Shown: in pieces, positions 45,824 through 56,726 of the stretch | Numbering within the stretch: the first letter of the stretch is position 1 | Layout: every line of letters begins with the position of its first letter | From: Euptelea pleiosperma | Lineage: Eukaryota; Streptophyta; Magnoliopsida; Ranunculales; Eupteleaceae | DNA: 64,000 nucleotides | NCBI GenBank assembly: GCA_035048495.1 | Contig: CM068551.1 | Coordinates: 9,673,248 to 9,737,247 of the forward strand | Direction: 5' to 3' | Program-made: the position numbers and the translations under genes | The notes under the pieces: model-generated | Told to the model about the DNA's origin: nothing | Database searches by the model: none | Seen by the model: only the letters and a program-made list of their open reading frames with translations

Positions 45824-46321
45824 CTCCGCCAGTGCTTTTTTCCATTTTTTTGATACTTTTTCTCTCATCTCTTCTTATTCTCTCTCTCTTCATCTCTCGA
45901 TCCTCGAATCTACTGACCTAACCCCAGAACTCCTACCCATCGGCTCTATCTCATCTCCCTTAGCTTTCTGACCATTGGATCTTCAATCGGACCGTTGGAT
46001 CTTCAATCGGACCGTTGGATCTCTCTAGATCCGTCGATTTACCAATCTGGGTCCCAATCAAGTCACCATCCATCCGATCGCCATCAGACTGTCTGTCACA
46101 TCATCTTGTGAGACGATGGACATCGTCAATCCATATGGGCCAGTAGCCGGGCCCATCTTCATCGATCCGCTGTCCGACCAGTTAGTGGACCCCGCGAATT
46201 TCAAAATAATTTTAATTAAATGGGGGGTCCACTAATTGGGGAGATTCCCCATAGAAAAGTAGGTTTTTACTTAAAAAAAAAAAAAAAAATTATTTTTCTT
46301 ATTTTTTTATTTTCAAAAATC

Positions 46322-46380
46322 CCCTATTTCCATTAAAGGAAATAGGGAAACTTTAAAAGGAGAAGGATAGGGGTTCGTTC
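46322..46380 (+). promoter_or_regulatory. LTR core promoter candidate
   Basis: A 26-bp palindrome with one mismatch (46322-46347) precedes TTTAAAAGG, a weak TATA-like box, and the GGGTTCG-TT-CGAACCC repeat. Confidence 0.4.
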
Positions 46381-48374
46381 GAACCCTAATCCCTCTCCCC
46401 TCTCTCTCTCTCTTTCCCTCTTCTTCTTCTTCTCTTCCGGCGGGTTCCTCCGGCGAGTGGGTGCGCCTTCTTCCTCTCTTCCATTTCTCCTTCTTCTTTT
46501 TCCTTTTTCTTTCTTCTTCTTTCTTCTTCTTCTTCTTCTTCTTCTTCTTCTTCTTCTTCTCTATCCGTTTTCCTCGTCAGTCCACCGGAGTTGCAGAACT
46601 CCGGTCATCTTCCTCCTCCCTTCTTCACGCCGGAGTTGCAAAACCTGCAACTCCAGTCGCCCATTCCCTCTCCTCTTCTTCCTTTTTTTTAAAAACCGAT
46701 CTCTCGCCCACACCCTTTTTTTCTCAAGCCGTTACCCCATTCACAAACGTCTCCATGTTTTTCTAAACTCTTCACGTCCTCCACCACGCTACCCCCTTCA
46801 ATACCTCATTCTCCATTAATCCTACACGGTGGCTGTTTTCCAATAGCCACCACCGTCTCCCATCTCTCTTCCCACTCCAAGCAAAGGAGCCGTCAGCCAC
46901 CATCACCAACGTCTCCCCCATAGCCGCCTGGTTCCACGTCAAGCCACCTCCTTGCCGGACTGAAACGCCCCTATCTTCTTCTTCACCGGAAAACAAAAAA
47001 AAAAAAAAAAAGTTTTTTAAGATCACCTGAGTTGCAGGTTGCAACTCCGGCAACCTCCATTACCGCCTGCGCCATCATCTTTCTCTCCTCCATTTCAGCC
47101 TGCTGCTGCACTGCCCCACTCTTGCAAGAACCGTGTATGCCACTGCCTGCTGCTAGCATCCCTCCGCTTGCTGCATCACCAACCACCAACGCCCCAGCCA
47201 CCACGGCCTGCTAACTTGCAGACCGTCCTCTCAACTACACCTGCTAGTCCCCCTTGCTGCACATCCCCTCTCTTTCCTTCCCTTCTCCACTGCTCTTCTT
47301 CTCCATTGCTTCACCGCCCAAACAAAAACAAAGAGAAAAGATAAGAAGAAGAAGAAGAAGAAGAAGAGAGAGTGGGAAGTTGGTACCTGCAACCCCCTTC
47401 ACCGGTGTTCCTTCATCTCCAGCAATAGGTTCGCCTCCATCCTCCTCCATGGCTACACGCTGGTTGCTCCTCTTGAGGGGACTCATCTCCAACACTGCAA
47501 CCTGACCTGCAACTCGTTTGCAAAGTCACCTCTCTCCATACAGCAGGTAGCGGTGTGCTCATCTCCATTCTCAACATGGCTGCTGCAACAAGTTGCTACT
47601 GCTAAACACGCCCCCTTTAAGGCTCTTTCACCTGTTGGTCCACCACGTTTTTGCTGGTTCTTAGCGGTTCAGGGGACCTCCTAGCCGCTGCTAGCGCCAC
47701 TAAGAAAAACCACCAAAGTGTGCCTCTCATCTCCACTGCACCAGCAGGTTGTCCTCTACCACCATCACCATCGCCTGAGCACCGTTAGCATACACCACCA
47801 CTCACGGCTAGGCCGTGAACTGATCCACACCACTTGGCCGAATTTTCACCTGTCGGCCGATGCAGCTCCAGTAAGTCTATCTTTTTCTCTCACTAGGATT
47901 TCTCTCTCTCTCTAGATCTTTCTAGCTTTTTCTTAGTCTCTTTTCTCTCTCTTGTTTTATTTTTCTCTCTCTTTAATTGTCACTTTCTCTCTCTAATTTT
48001 TATGGCTTTCTAGGTTATTTTTTAATTTAATTTGATTTTGTAAGACTCATTGAGGATGAATAAAATTATTATTTTTGCATTTGTTAGTTTACTTTTGTGT
48101 TTTTGGTTGTTTGTGGTAATTTCTCTCTCTAAAAATCACTAAGAATATTTTAAATCCATCACCATTCTCACCTCTCCATGTTTTCTTGATAAAAATCCGT
48201 CATTTCATGTCTTTGAATTACGCACACTAACCCCGAGTGCGGACGATACCCGACACGAGCCACTGTACAACCCTGTGATTTTTGCAGGATTTGAGTGAAC
48301 AAGATTCGGATAATTACAAAAATTGTTGATTCTAGGGTTTCCGTAACCAACGACGCGGAAAAAACCTACTTTCA

Positions 48375-48911
48375 AATCGCCGATAGAATCCTCCATGTCC
48401 CAAAAAGGATTGGATGTCACGCACGGACTTAGGAATTGGCAAGGTCGAGATGATATCGATTTTAGCTTTATCAACCTCAATGCCTTGATGGGAAATGACA
48501 TATCCCAGAACTATGCCTTTCTTCACCATGAAGTGGCATTTCTCCCAATTGAGGACAAGTCGCTTGTCCTGACAGCGTTGAAGTACAAGCCCTAGATGGT
48601 TCAGACAGTCATCAAAGGATGACCCAAAAATTGAGAAGTCGTCCATAAAGACTTCAAGGAATCTTTCCACCATGTCAGAGAATATGCTCATCATACACCG
48701 TTGAAAGGTCGCGGGTGCATTGCAGAGGCCAAAGGGCATGCGCTTGTAGGCAAAAGTGCCAAAGGGACAGGTGAAAGTTGTCTTCTCATGATCCTCAGGG
48801 GTGATGGCTATTTGATTATACCCTGAGTAACCATCAAGAAAGCAGTAATAGGAGTAACCTGCTAGTCTCTCCAACATCTGGTCTATGAAGGGTAAAGGAA
48901 AATGGTCATTC
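48375..48911 (-). pseudogene. Element 3 reverse transcriptase palm and fingers
   Basis: It encodes the RT core: FPLPFIDQMLERLAG, then YYCFLDGYSGYNQIAI with the first catalytic aspartate, PFGLCNAPATFQRCMM and the FMDDFSIFG box (about 48636) with the two further aspartates. This box is the Athila form of YXDD. It continues to SFLGHGGFYRRF, where the solo LTR interrupts it at 48374. The frame is open from the methionine at 48877. Upstream of that it connects to the next piece only through a frameshift and an in-frame TGA near 48930. Confidence 0.85.
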
Positions 48912-50096
48912 CTAGTGTTGGTGTTGTGTCATCGGTAATTGATGCAGACTCCACCCTTTTTTCAGGCGCTGAGTTACCATTTCCTTGTTCTCATTTTCCA
49001 CAACTGTGAATCCTGCCTTTTTAGGGACGACATGAATAGGACTCACCCATTTGCTATCGGAGATGGGGTAAATGATACCCGCATCTAACAGTTTAAGGAC
49101 CTCGTCTCGGACTACTTCCTTTAAGACAGGGTTCAACCTCCTCTGGTGTTCACGAGAGGTTTTGGATTCATCCTCGAAGTAGATGTGATGTTGGCACACC
49201 GAGGGGTCTATGCCTCGAATATCATCTATAGTCCAACCTATCGCAAATTTGTGCTCGTTGAGCAACTCGAGAAGTTTCTTACGTTCACTCGCAGATAAAG
49301 CAGAAGCAATAATGACAGGGTAGGTTTCCTTAGGACCAAGATAGGCATAGGAAAGATCTATGGGAAGAGGCTTAAGCTCCAATATTGGAGTAGAAATAGG
49401 TGTCACAGAAGACACGGATTGAAAAGGTATGACTTCAGTAGGTAAAGGAAGGATAGGTTCTTTGGCCATGGTTATCAGAGGCTCAAACTCGATGAGTGGA
49501 GCGGGGATCTCTATCAGTGGAGTAGTCTCCAAAAGATCATTGAGGTCAGAAATGGCTGACTTTATGGCAAAGTCAGCTCCAAAGTGTTCTAGACACTGCT
49601 TAAGAATATCTTCGGTGGAGTCCGGGATCAGACTCTCAACGGCACACATTTCATCGGCCACATCACGATCGGTATCCTGTTGCATTAGACGAAAGATATT
49701 GACCTCAGCTTTGAGGTTTCCGAAAGCAATGGACATGTTTCCGTCCTGGCACCTGATGTGTGCATTCGCGGTGGCAAGAAAAGGGTGGCCTAAGATGACC
49801 GGAATGCGGTTATCTTGACACGGCTCGGTGTTGAGAATGATAAAGTCCACAGGATAATAAAAGTCAGTGACTTTTACTAGGACATCTTCAATGATTCCTC
49901 TTGGAATCTTGATGGACTGATCAGCTAATTTCAGGGTGACATTGGTAGGTTTCATATCTTTCAGTCCTAACTGCTGATATACCGAGAATGGTATGAGGTT
50001 GACACTAGCCCCTAAATCTAGCAAGGCAGTGCAGCTAAAATTGTCTCCAATTTCGCATTGGACAGTTGAGCTACCTGGATCCTTGTGTTTGATCAC
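48912..50096 (-). pseudogene. Element 3 protease and RT start
   Basis: The aspartic protease active site is DLGASVNLIP (about 50018-49989), the form characteristic of Athila, and it is intact. The protease domain continues through IPVILGHPFLATANAHI (about 49780). A linker follows, whose MCAVESLIPDS section is the part found again in elements 1 and 2. RT begins with HQRRLNPVLKEVVRDEVLKLLDAGIIYPISDSKWVSP (about 49150-49040) and VPKKAG. A frameshift in an A6/G3 run near 48960 ends this frame. Gag joins it through another frameshift near 50125. Confidence 0.88.
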
Positions 50097-51557
50097 ACTG
50101 TTGCGTTGAATGAACGCGGTAGCTTTTCGGCCAAGAAGGCAGCTTTGGGTACATGCGTACGCTGCTTAACTGTGCACAAGTCCTTGAGGAATTTGGCATA
50201 GGATGGGATTTGCTTGATAGCAGAAAGGAATGTGATATTGATCTGGACGTCTTTAAAGACGTCTAAGATCTCTGAGAATTGCTGATCCCGCTTATTTTGG
50301 ACAAGTCTGTCCGGGAAGGGAGGCTTTACTCGACAAATGGATTTGTCTTTAGCCTTCGATTTTTGCACAGGGATATCTGATGTTGGTGCAGAGGTAAAAG
50401 AAGCAGAGGTAGGATTGGTACTAGTCTCCTCTGTACGAGTGATGGGTGCTTGAGATGTCACCGGCGGTGGTTGGACTCCCATGTCCACAATTTTTCTAGA
50501 TTGTAGGGTGGTTACAACTTGCACCTCCCCTTGACAGTTCTCATTCTGGCTTTGAGATTGGGATCCAATCTCATATACTACCCCTTTGGCATTTCCTTTA
50601 GGGTTGGCAATGGGTTGGCTAGGAAAGATCCCCTTAGCTTTCTCAGCTTCTAAGTTACTTAGACGTTGCTCTAGACGAAGCATGGATTGCTGTTGCTGTT
50701 GCTCTAGGCGTTGCATAGATTGAGTAATAAGTTAAGCTAGAAGGTCCTCGATACCGGGTTTGGGGGGCAGCTAAAGGGAGCTGAGGCACTAATTCGCGAC
50801 TCGAGCTCATCGGGGCATTATAGTTATAGGCTGGAGAATTAGTTGGGACAATCTGTTGGTTCTGAAAGTTCTGGGGAACTCTTTGTTGATTCTGAAATGT
50901 GCTCGGTTGTCCAGAGTATTGACCCTGTTGGAACTGCTGGTTTGGAGTAGACGGGTACTGACTCTATTGGTATTGTCCCTGATTGAATTGCCTATTGGGT
51001 TGATTGAACCCAGGAGGATACATGCTTTGAGGTTGACGCGGAGGTTGAGCTGGCGGTAGAGTAGATTGAGGCCTCCAAGAGAAGTTAGGGTGATTTCTTG
51101 TGTCAAGATGATAAGATTGACTATACGAGTTCTGAGTGGGTGGTTTGTATGTGCTGAAAACACAAACTTCTTCCTGAAGAGGATTAGACCATCCTTCATT
51201 CAAAGGACAATGCTCAGTAGTATGGGAGGGTTGTAGACAAAGGGTGTAGGATTCCATAGGGCTCTTGTGTCCCACATGCATGACTGGGGTGGATTGTTGA
51301 GTAAGCTTTTGTACTGACACAGCCAGTGCTGAGATGGACTTGCTCAACTCTTGAATGACAGATCGAAGCTCAGTATCAGCTGTAGCATCATGTCCCTTGG
51401 TAGTCCTTTGGACCGAAGTGGTTCGACTAAACTCTGAGTCAGTCGTCCAATGTTGAGAGTTTTCTCCTAACTCTCCCAAGAATTTGTATGCATCGGTCGG
51501 AGTTTAGTGCAAGAATTTTCCTTGGCACATTGACTCTACCATGGTTCGGGACTCATC
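50097..51557 (-). pseudogene. Element 3 Gag, C-terminal part
   Basis: It continues the Gag cut by the Tekay element and starts just inside the TSD. It contains the LGELGENSQHW segment (about 51480-51447), a cysteine/histidine cluster (LCLQPSHTTEHCPLN, about 51240-51195) that may be a reduced zinc knuckle, then glutamine-, asparagine- and proline-rich sequence and a coiled-coil-like Q-rich region (about 50715-50640). Damage seen: a TAG at about 50964, a one-base insertion in the run of six C near 50765, a TAA near 50730 and a frameshift near 50125. Gag forms the particle in which reverse transcription occurs. Confidence 0.8.
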
Positions 51558-53548
51558 TGTCACGCCCCGAACCTGGGTCTATCAGACCCGACCCGTGGTC
51601 CATAACTCAGACCCATGGTCCCGGATGCGAGGATAAGAAAAGAATTATGAGAATAATCTAATTATTTCATTAATAGGTCTCATCACTACATTATTCAAAT
51701 AAAAAAAATGTCAATGTTTATTACATCATAGCTTCTAAAGTAATACCTAATACATATTTTCTAAGAAAGCAATAAAGTAAGATATGGATCAATTCTCTGT
51801 CGGCTCCGCATGTGCTACGCACCCGCTTCATTGGGCAAATCTGAAACATAATAAATAGGTTGAGCTGCGAAGCCCAGTAGGTACACTCCATCACCCTTAT
51901 TACCATGGGGATGAGCGACTAACCACGGATAATCAACAGAAATAATACATAATGTAGATAATGCAATAGGATAATAATAATCAAACCAAATTTAAACATT
52001 AAAAGAAAATTCGATGAGCATGCATGACATAAACACTACGAGGTACACTTTATACAAACAGCGGGCCAAACTATCAAATACCACATGGATCCAAGGGGGT
52101 TGAGGCTTTGCACCCCAGGGCTCCGAGCCCTCCTTGCTCTTTAAGGAAAAATCCTAAGGGGTTCGGCACATAACACGGCACGAAACCCTAACCGTGTGTC
52201 CATGCACTCTCAATCTTTTTTTTTTTTTAATCTCATAGAATAATCCATCATATATTCATAGGCAATCATAAAATAACATGACATATATTACAAATAATAT
52301 ACAAATCTGCATTTTTATGAAGATAACAAATATTTTAAAACATGCTCGAATTTTTTCTAACATAACTAATCATGCTTTTGAAAATATAACACATGTAGAT
52401 TTAACAAAAATACAAGGTTTTTAACTAATTAAAAATGTAACATTCAACATATCATATATACACTTTGTATAAAAATAAGCATGGGAATAAAGGGAGGAAA
52501 TAACCTACCTCTGTTCTTTAAACTAGATCTTTGTGATATGTTCGTTTCTTCTCTCCTATCTCTTTTTTGTTCTATAATCTTCCACAAGTATTTTAAAATA
52601 AAAGGTTTAGAAAAAAATAAAAAGCCCTTAAGAAATAGTTTATAGTTTGAGTAATTGGATGTGAAAAGTTGTTAGAACTTTGGGGTAGCTAATGGCTTAA
52701 TGAGATGGAGAACCAACACAAGAGAAGAGAGGGAGAGCTAATGGCTTGATGAAAAGATGGTGTCTCCTATGGCCTTTATATAGCCTTACCAAAGGCTTAG
52801 GTTAGCAATGTTAGGTTTAGGTTAGCAAAGAGGTTTTCAAAAGTGGTAAAGTTGATTAATGATCAAAAGAGTTTCTAACTTAATAAAAAGTGAGGTTTCT
52901 AAAGTTAATAAAAAATGAGTTTCTTATATTTAAAGTGAAGTTTTTCTCCCCATAGTGTTTAACAATTTCTACGTAGGAAGAAAGAAAAATATTTTCTCTT
53001 TCATAGGTGGCATTTTGAAAAATTAAGAATGCATTATTACATGTGTTATTTTATTCCTAATTTATTTTTATTTGTACATGTGGCAGCCACATAAGCAAAT
53101 GAGTTTCTTAAAAAATTAAATCTAACTAGCATAGTCATCTTATTTTTAAATGTTAGGAGTAGGGTGTATGACACACACACAATCACTTAAATATACATGC
53201 ACTATTCATATGTGCTTTAAAATATAAGCAATTAATTAATTAAGGCCGTAAGTTATATGTATATTTTTAATTAAATAATTATAAAATTAATATAAGAATT
53301 ATAATGCACATATATGGGCCTCAAAGCAGTCTTCAAGTCATGGGCCTTATTAAGCCCCTATGGGCCCCATAAGGAGATCACTAAAAAATCCAAAATTTTT
53401 TTTTTTTTTTAAACTTTCTAAAAGTCAAATATAGTCTCCTATTAGTTAAATAAGTCAAAGTAGACATAATTAAAGTCTAAAAAGTCAAGAATACCCTAAT
53501 ATATCAAAATGACAGAATTGTCTTTTAAGGGAGTTTTAAGGTTTTACA
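51558..53548 (-). mobile_element. 3' LTR of the Tekay element
   Basis: On the minus strand it reads TGTAAAACCTT...GGGGCGTGACA, 1991 bp. By hand count it differs from the other LTR at about 35 positions (about 98% identity), mostly C/T or G/A changes. TATA-like 'ctttatatag' is present at about 52774-52783 (minus strand CTATATAAAG). ORFs inside are not supported. Confidence 0.95.
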
Positions 53549-53562
53549 ACTTACTCCCCTTA
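53549..53562 (-). other. Polypurine tract of the Tekay element
   Basis: The minus strand reads AAGGGGAGTAAGT directly before the LTR start TGTAAAACC. The purine run is short, but it is in the right place. Confidence 0.65.
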
Positions 53563-53584
53563 AAGAGAATTTCGTTCACGAAAT

Positions 53585-53929
53585 TCAAGTCTCACCTGTG
53601 GTAGTAAAGAGGTCTGGATACTTTTCACGTATCTCAGATTCTAACTCCCAGGTTGCTTCCTTGACACCGTGGTGTTGCCATAATACCTTGACCAATCGGA
53701 CTGTCTTGGTACATAACACTTGTTCCTTCGTATCAAGGATCTGGATCGGTCGCTCTTCATACACTGCATCTTCTCGAAGCTGTAGGTCCTGCCAGTCGAT
53801 GACGTGTGTTGGGTCTGGTTCATACTTCCGAAGCATGGAAATGTGAAAGACATCATGAACTGAAGAAAGTTGTGGTGGTAGTGCAAGACGATAAGCCACC
53901 TCTCCTACTCGTTGAAGAATCTCGAAAGG
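53585..53929 (-). pseudogene. Tekay integrase C-terminus with chromodomain
   Basis: After a TGA at 53932-53930, where a glycine codon is expected, the frame continues PFEILQRVGEVAYRLALPPQL...HDVFHISMLRKY, the typical end of Ty3/gypsy integrases. A chromodomain follows: YEERPIQILDTKEQVL, then VRLVKVLWQHHGVKEATWELESEIREKYPDLF (about 53770-53610). Chromodomains steer integration toward histone-marked chromatin, and their presence defines the chromovirus branch. The fold's tryptophans and the glutamate-rich helix are visible. The frame ends at 53585, 37 bp before the LTR. Confidence 0.9.
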
Positions 53930-55594
53930 TCAGATGTACCTCGGAGCTAGTTTTCCTTTCTTACCGAATCTAATGATGCCTCTACGTGGTGATATCTTCA
54001 AAAAGACGTGATCACCGGTCTGAAACTCTAAGGGTCGTCGTCGATTATCTGCATAGCTCTTTTGTCGACTCTGTGCAGTGAAGAGTCTGTTTTTAATCAA
54101 TTGAATCTTCTCTGTCATCTCCTGAATCAACTCAGGCCCTGACAATGAACGCTCTCCAACCTCTGCCCAACAAACAGGAGATCTACAAGGTCTGCCGTAG
54201 AGTGCCTCGTAAGGTGCCATGCCAATACTCGCTTGGTAACTATTATTGTACGCGAACTCTACCAGTGGTAGGTGTTCGCTCCAACTACCTTTGAAGTCTA
54301 GTACACATGCTCGCAACATGTCCTCTAGGGTCTGGATGGTGCGTTCTGACTGGCCATCTGTCTGAGGATGGAATGCAGTACTAAATTTTAGCTGAGTCCC
54401 CATGGCCTGTTGAAGGCTATTCCAAAAACGTGATGTAAACCTTGGGTCTCTATCTGAAATGATGGATAACGGAACGCCGTGGAGTCGCACGATTTCTCTT
54501 ATGTAGAATTTGCTCAACGCGATTAGTGAGTCCGTCGCTCGAATGGGAAGAAAATGAGATGATTTCGTAAGCCGATCTACAATAACCCAAATTGCATCTT
54601 GTCCTCGTTGAGTTTTTGGCAATCCCATCACAAAGTCCATAGTAATATGATCCCACTTCCACTCTGCTATTGGTAAAGGCTGTAGCAAGCCAGCTGGTCT
54701 CTTGTGTTCTATCTTCACTTGTTGGCAGGTGAGACACTTCGATACGAAAGTGGCTATGTCTCGCTTCATTCCTCTCCACCAATATTGGCGCTTCACATCA
54801 TGGTACATCTTGGTACTGCCAGGGTGCACGGTGAATCTCGATCGATGAGCCTCAGTGAGTATCTCTCCTCTGAGTTGTGTGTCGTCAGGTACGCAAATTC
54901 TGCCCAAGTATCTAATACTACTATCAGGTCGCATGGTGAAACCTTCTAGTCCGGTGTTATTGATAACCTCTGCGCGAATGGCTTCTAGCTCCTTGTCTTT
55001 TCGTTGCGCCTCGAGTACCTTCTGGATGATACTCGGTTGAATAACCAAGTTATACAAGAAAGCCCGTGTGACTCCCTTCTCGACACAAAGGTCAAAACTC
55101 TCCACTGCTTCAATCATCTGGAGCCTCCTCAAAGATAAACTAGCTACCAACCCTCTAGACTTCCTACTTAGTGCGTCTGCCACCACATTCGCTTTTCCAG
55201 GGTGGTAGTGAAGGTTGAAATCGTAATCTTTAAGAAACTCCATCCATCTCCTTTGTCTCAGGTTCAATTCCTTCTGGGTGAAGATATATTTTAAGCTCTT
55301 ATGGTCAGAGTAAACCTCGAATTGCTCGCCGTAGAGGTAGTGTCTCCAAATCTTCAGTGCGAAGACAATGGCCGCTAACGCCAAGTCGTGAGTTGGGTAG
55401 TTTTGTTCGTGGATCTTCAACTGGCATGAAGCATAAGCTATTACCTTACCTCGTTGCATGAGAATGCAACCAAGTCCCTGAAGTGATGCGTCACTGTAGA
55501 TTACGTAGTCTTCTCCGCTAGCTGGTACAGTCAACACCGGTGCTGTTGTCAGTCGCTTCTTCAATTCTTGGAATGCTTGCTCGCATTCTTCTGT
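53930..55594 (-). pseudogene. Tekay RNase H and integrase
   Basis: 544 open codons from 55564 cover RNase H, then integrase. RNase H has D in YSDAS and D in YSDHKSL, but the usual glutamate of the '[12 protein letters not shown]' motif is alanine here (HDLALAA), so catalysis was probably lost. Integrase shows the zinc finger (H-x3/4-H in [11 protein letters not shown]-x2-C in KCLTC), and D in [10 protein letters not shown] in IISDRDPRF and E in [13 protein letters not shown], the complete DDE triad. It ends with [10 protein letters not shown] and LAPRYI at the TGA. Upstream the stop TAG at 55597-55595 separates it from RT in the same frame. Confidence 0.92.
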
Positions 55595-56266
55595 CTAGAT
55601 AAACTTCTCTCCCTTCTTGGTCAACTTTGTCATCGAAGCTGCTAGACGAGAAAACCCTTCGACAAATCGTCGGTAATATCCTGCTAGTCCTAGAAAACTA
55701 CGGATCTCGGTCACACTCCTCGGCCTCTCCCAGCTCAAAACTGCCTCAATCTTGGCTGGGTCCACTGAGATACCATTCTTCGATACTACATGCCCTAAAA
55801 ATTTGACTTCTACCATCCAAAAATCACACTTATCCATCTTTGCATAAAGCTGGTGTTCCCTCAAAGTCTGTAATGTTGTCCTCAGGTGATGCTCGTGCTC
55901 CTCTTGCGTCTTTGAGTAGATAAGAATGTCATCAACAAACACTACCAAGAATTTGTCTAAGTATGGTCTAAACACTCTATTCATCAAGTCCATGAAAGCT
56001 GCTGGCGCATTGGTCAATCCGAACGGCATGACTAAGAATTCGTAGTGCCCGTAGCGCATACGAAAGGCTGTCTTTGATATGTCTGACTCTCGAACTCGCA
56101 ACTGATGATATCCTGACCTCAAGTCAATCTTTGAAAAATATTGTGACCCTCTCAACTGGTCAAATAAATCATCGATCCGTGGCAGTGGGTACTTGTTCTT
56201 CACAGTGACTCGATTCAATTGGCGGTAATCGATACAAAGCCTCAATGATCCATCTTTCTTTTTCAC
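55595..56266 (-). pseudogene. Tekay reverse transcriptase core
   Basis: 223 open codons: [46 protein letters not shown] (first catalytic aspartate), [29 protein letters not shown] and [12 protein letters not shown] (F-V-D-D, about 55955-55920). The RT thumb region runs [15 protein letters not shown]...[12 protein letters not shown]. All catalytic aspartates are present. A TAG (55597-55595) ends the frame where tryptophan or a similar residue is usual. The 5' end joins the protease part only through frameshifts between 56355 and 56270. Confidence 0.93.
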
Positions 56267-56726
56267 AAAGAGGACCGGAGCTCCCCAAGGTGAAGTACTA
56301 GAAATCTTTTATCTTGCAAGTCCTGGAGCTGATCCTTCAATTCTGCAAGTTCAGCGCAGGTGCCATTCGATACGGTGCGATAGAAATTGGGTTTGTACCA
56401 GGATAGATCTCAATGGTAAACTCCATCTCTCTAACTGGAGGTAAACCGGGTAAATCTTCTGAAAATACATCCGGGAAGTCTCGAACAACTACATCCAATC
56501 GCGAAGCCTGACTAGTGCTATCCCCGCTCGAGATGTGCGCCAAAAAGCTAGAACTGTCTTCTACGCTCTTCTTGCTATAGAAGTGGAATGTCGATCCTCC
56601 AGGTATGTTGAAAGTCACATGCTTTCCAAAACAATCTATGGTGGCATGGTAGGCAGATAGCCAATCCATACCAAATATTATATCAAAATCAACTAGACTC
56701 AGGTGGACTAGATCAACTACTAGTTC
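56267..56726 (-). pseudogene. Tekay protease end and RT N-terminus, frameshifted
   Basis: The sequence follows directly after the stop that closes the gag frame: DFDIIFGMDWLSAYHATIDC ends the protease region (about 56690-56630). FPDVFSEDLPGLPPVREMEFTIEI and PISIAPYRMAPA (to about 56345) mark the start of RT. The frame then changes once or twice between 56355 and 56290, and an ELKDQLQDL block is readable only in another frame before SPWGAPVLF. It was part of the single gag-pol polyprotein. Confidence 0.88.

Larger units (their letters stand above)
45313..48374 (+). mobile_element. Solo LTR in the RT gene, TSD AATCG
   Basis: 3062 bp, starting TGATATTCGCTCAAAAG and ending AACCTACTTTCA, with perfect AATCG duplications (45308-45312 and 48375-48379). 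It carries the tRNA-like module (45769-45823), palindrome and TATA-like box (46322-46358), three GGAGTTGCA-type hairpins (46585-46604, about 46630-46657 and 47027-47051), a (TTC)n run (46515-46560) and a GAA run near 47343. It lies in the opposite orientation to element 3. Confidence 0.92.
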
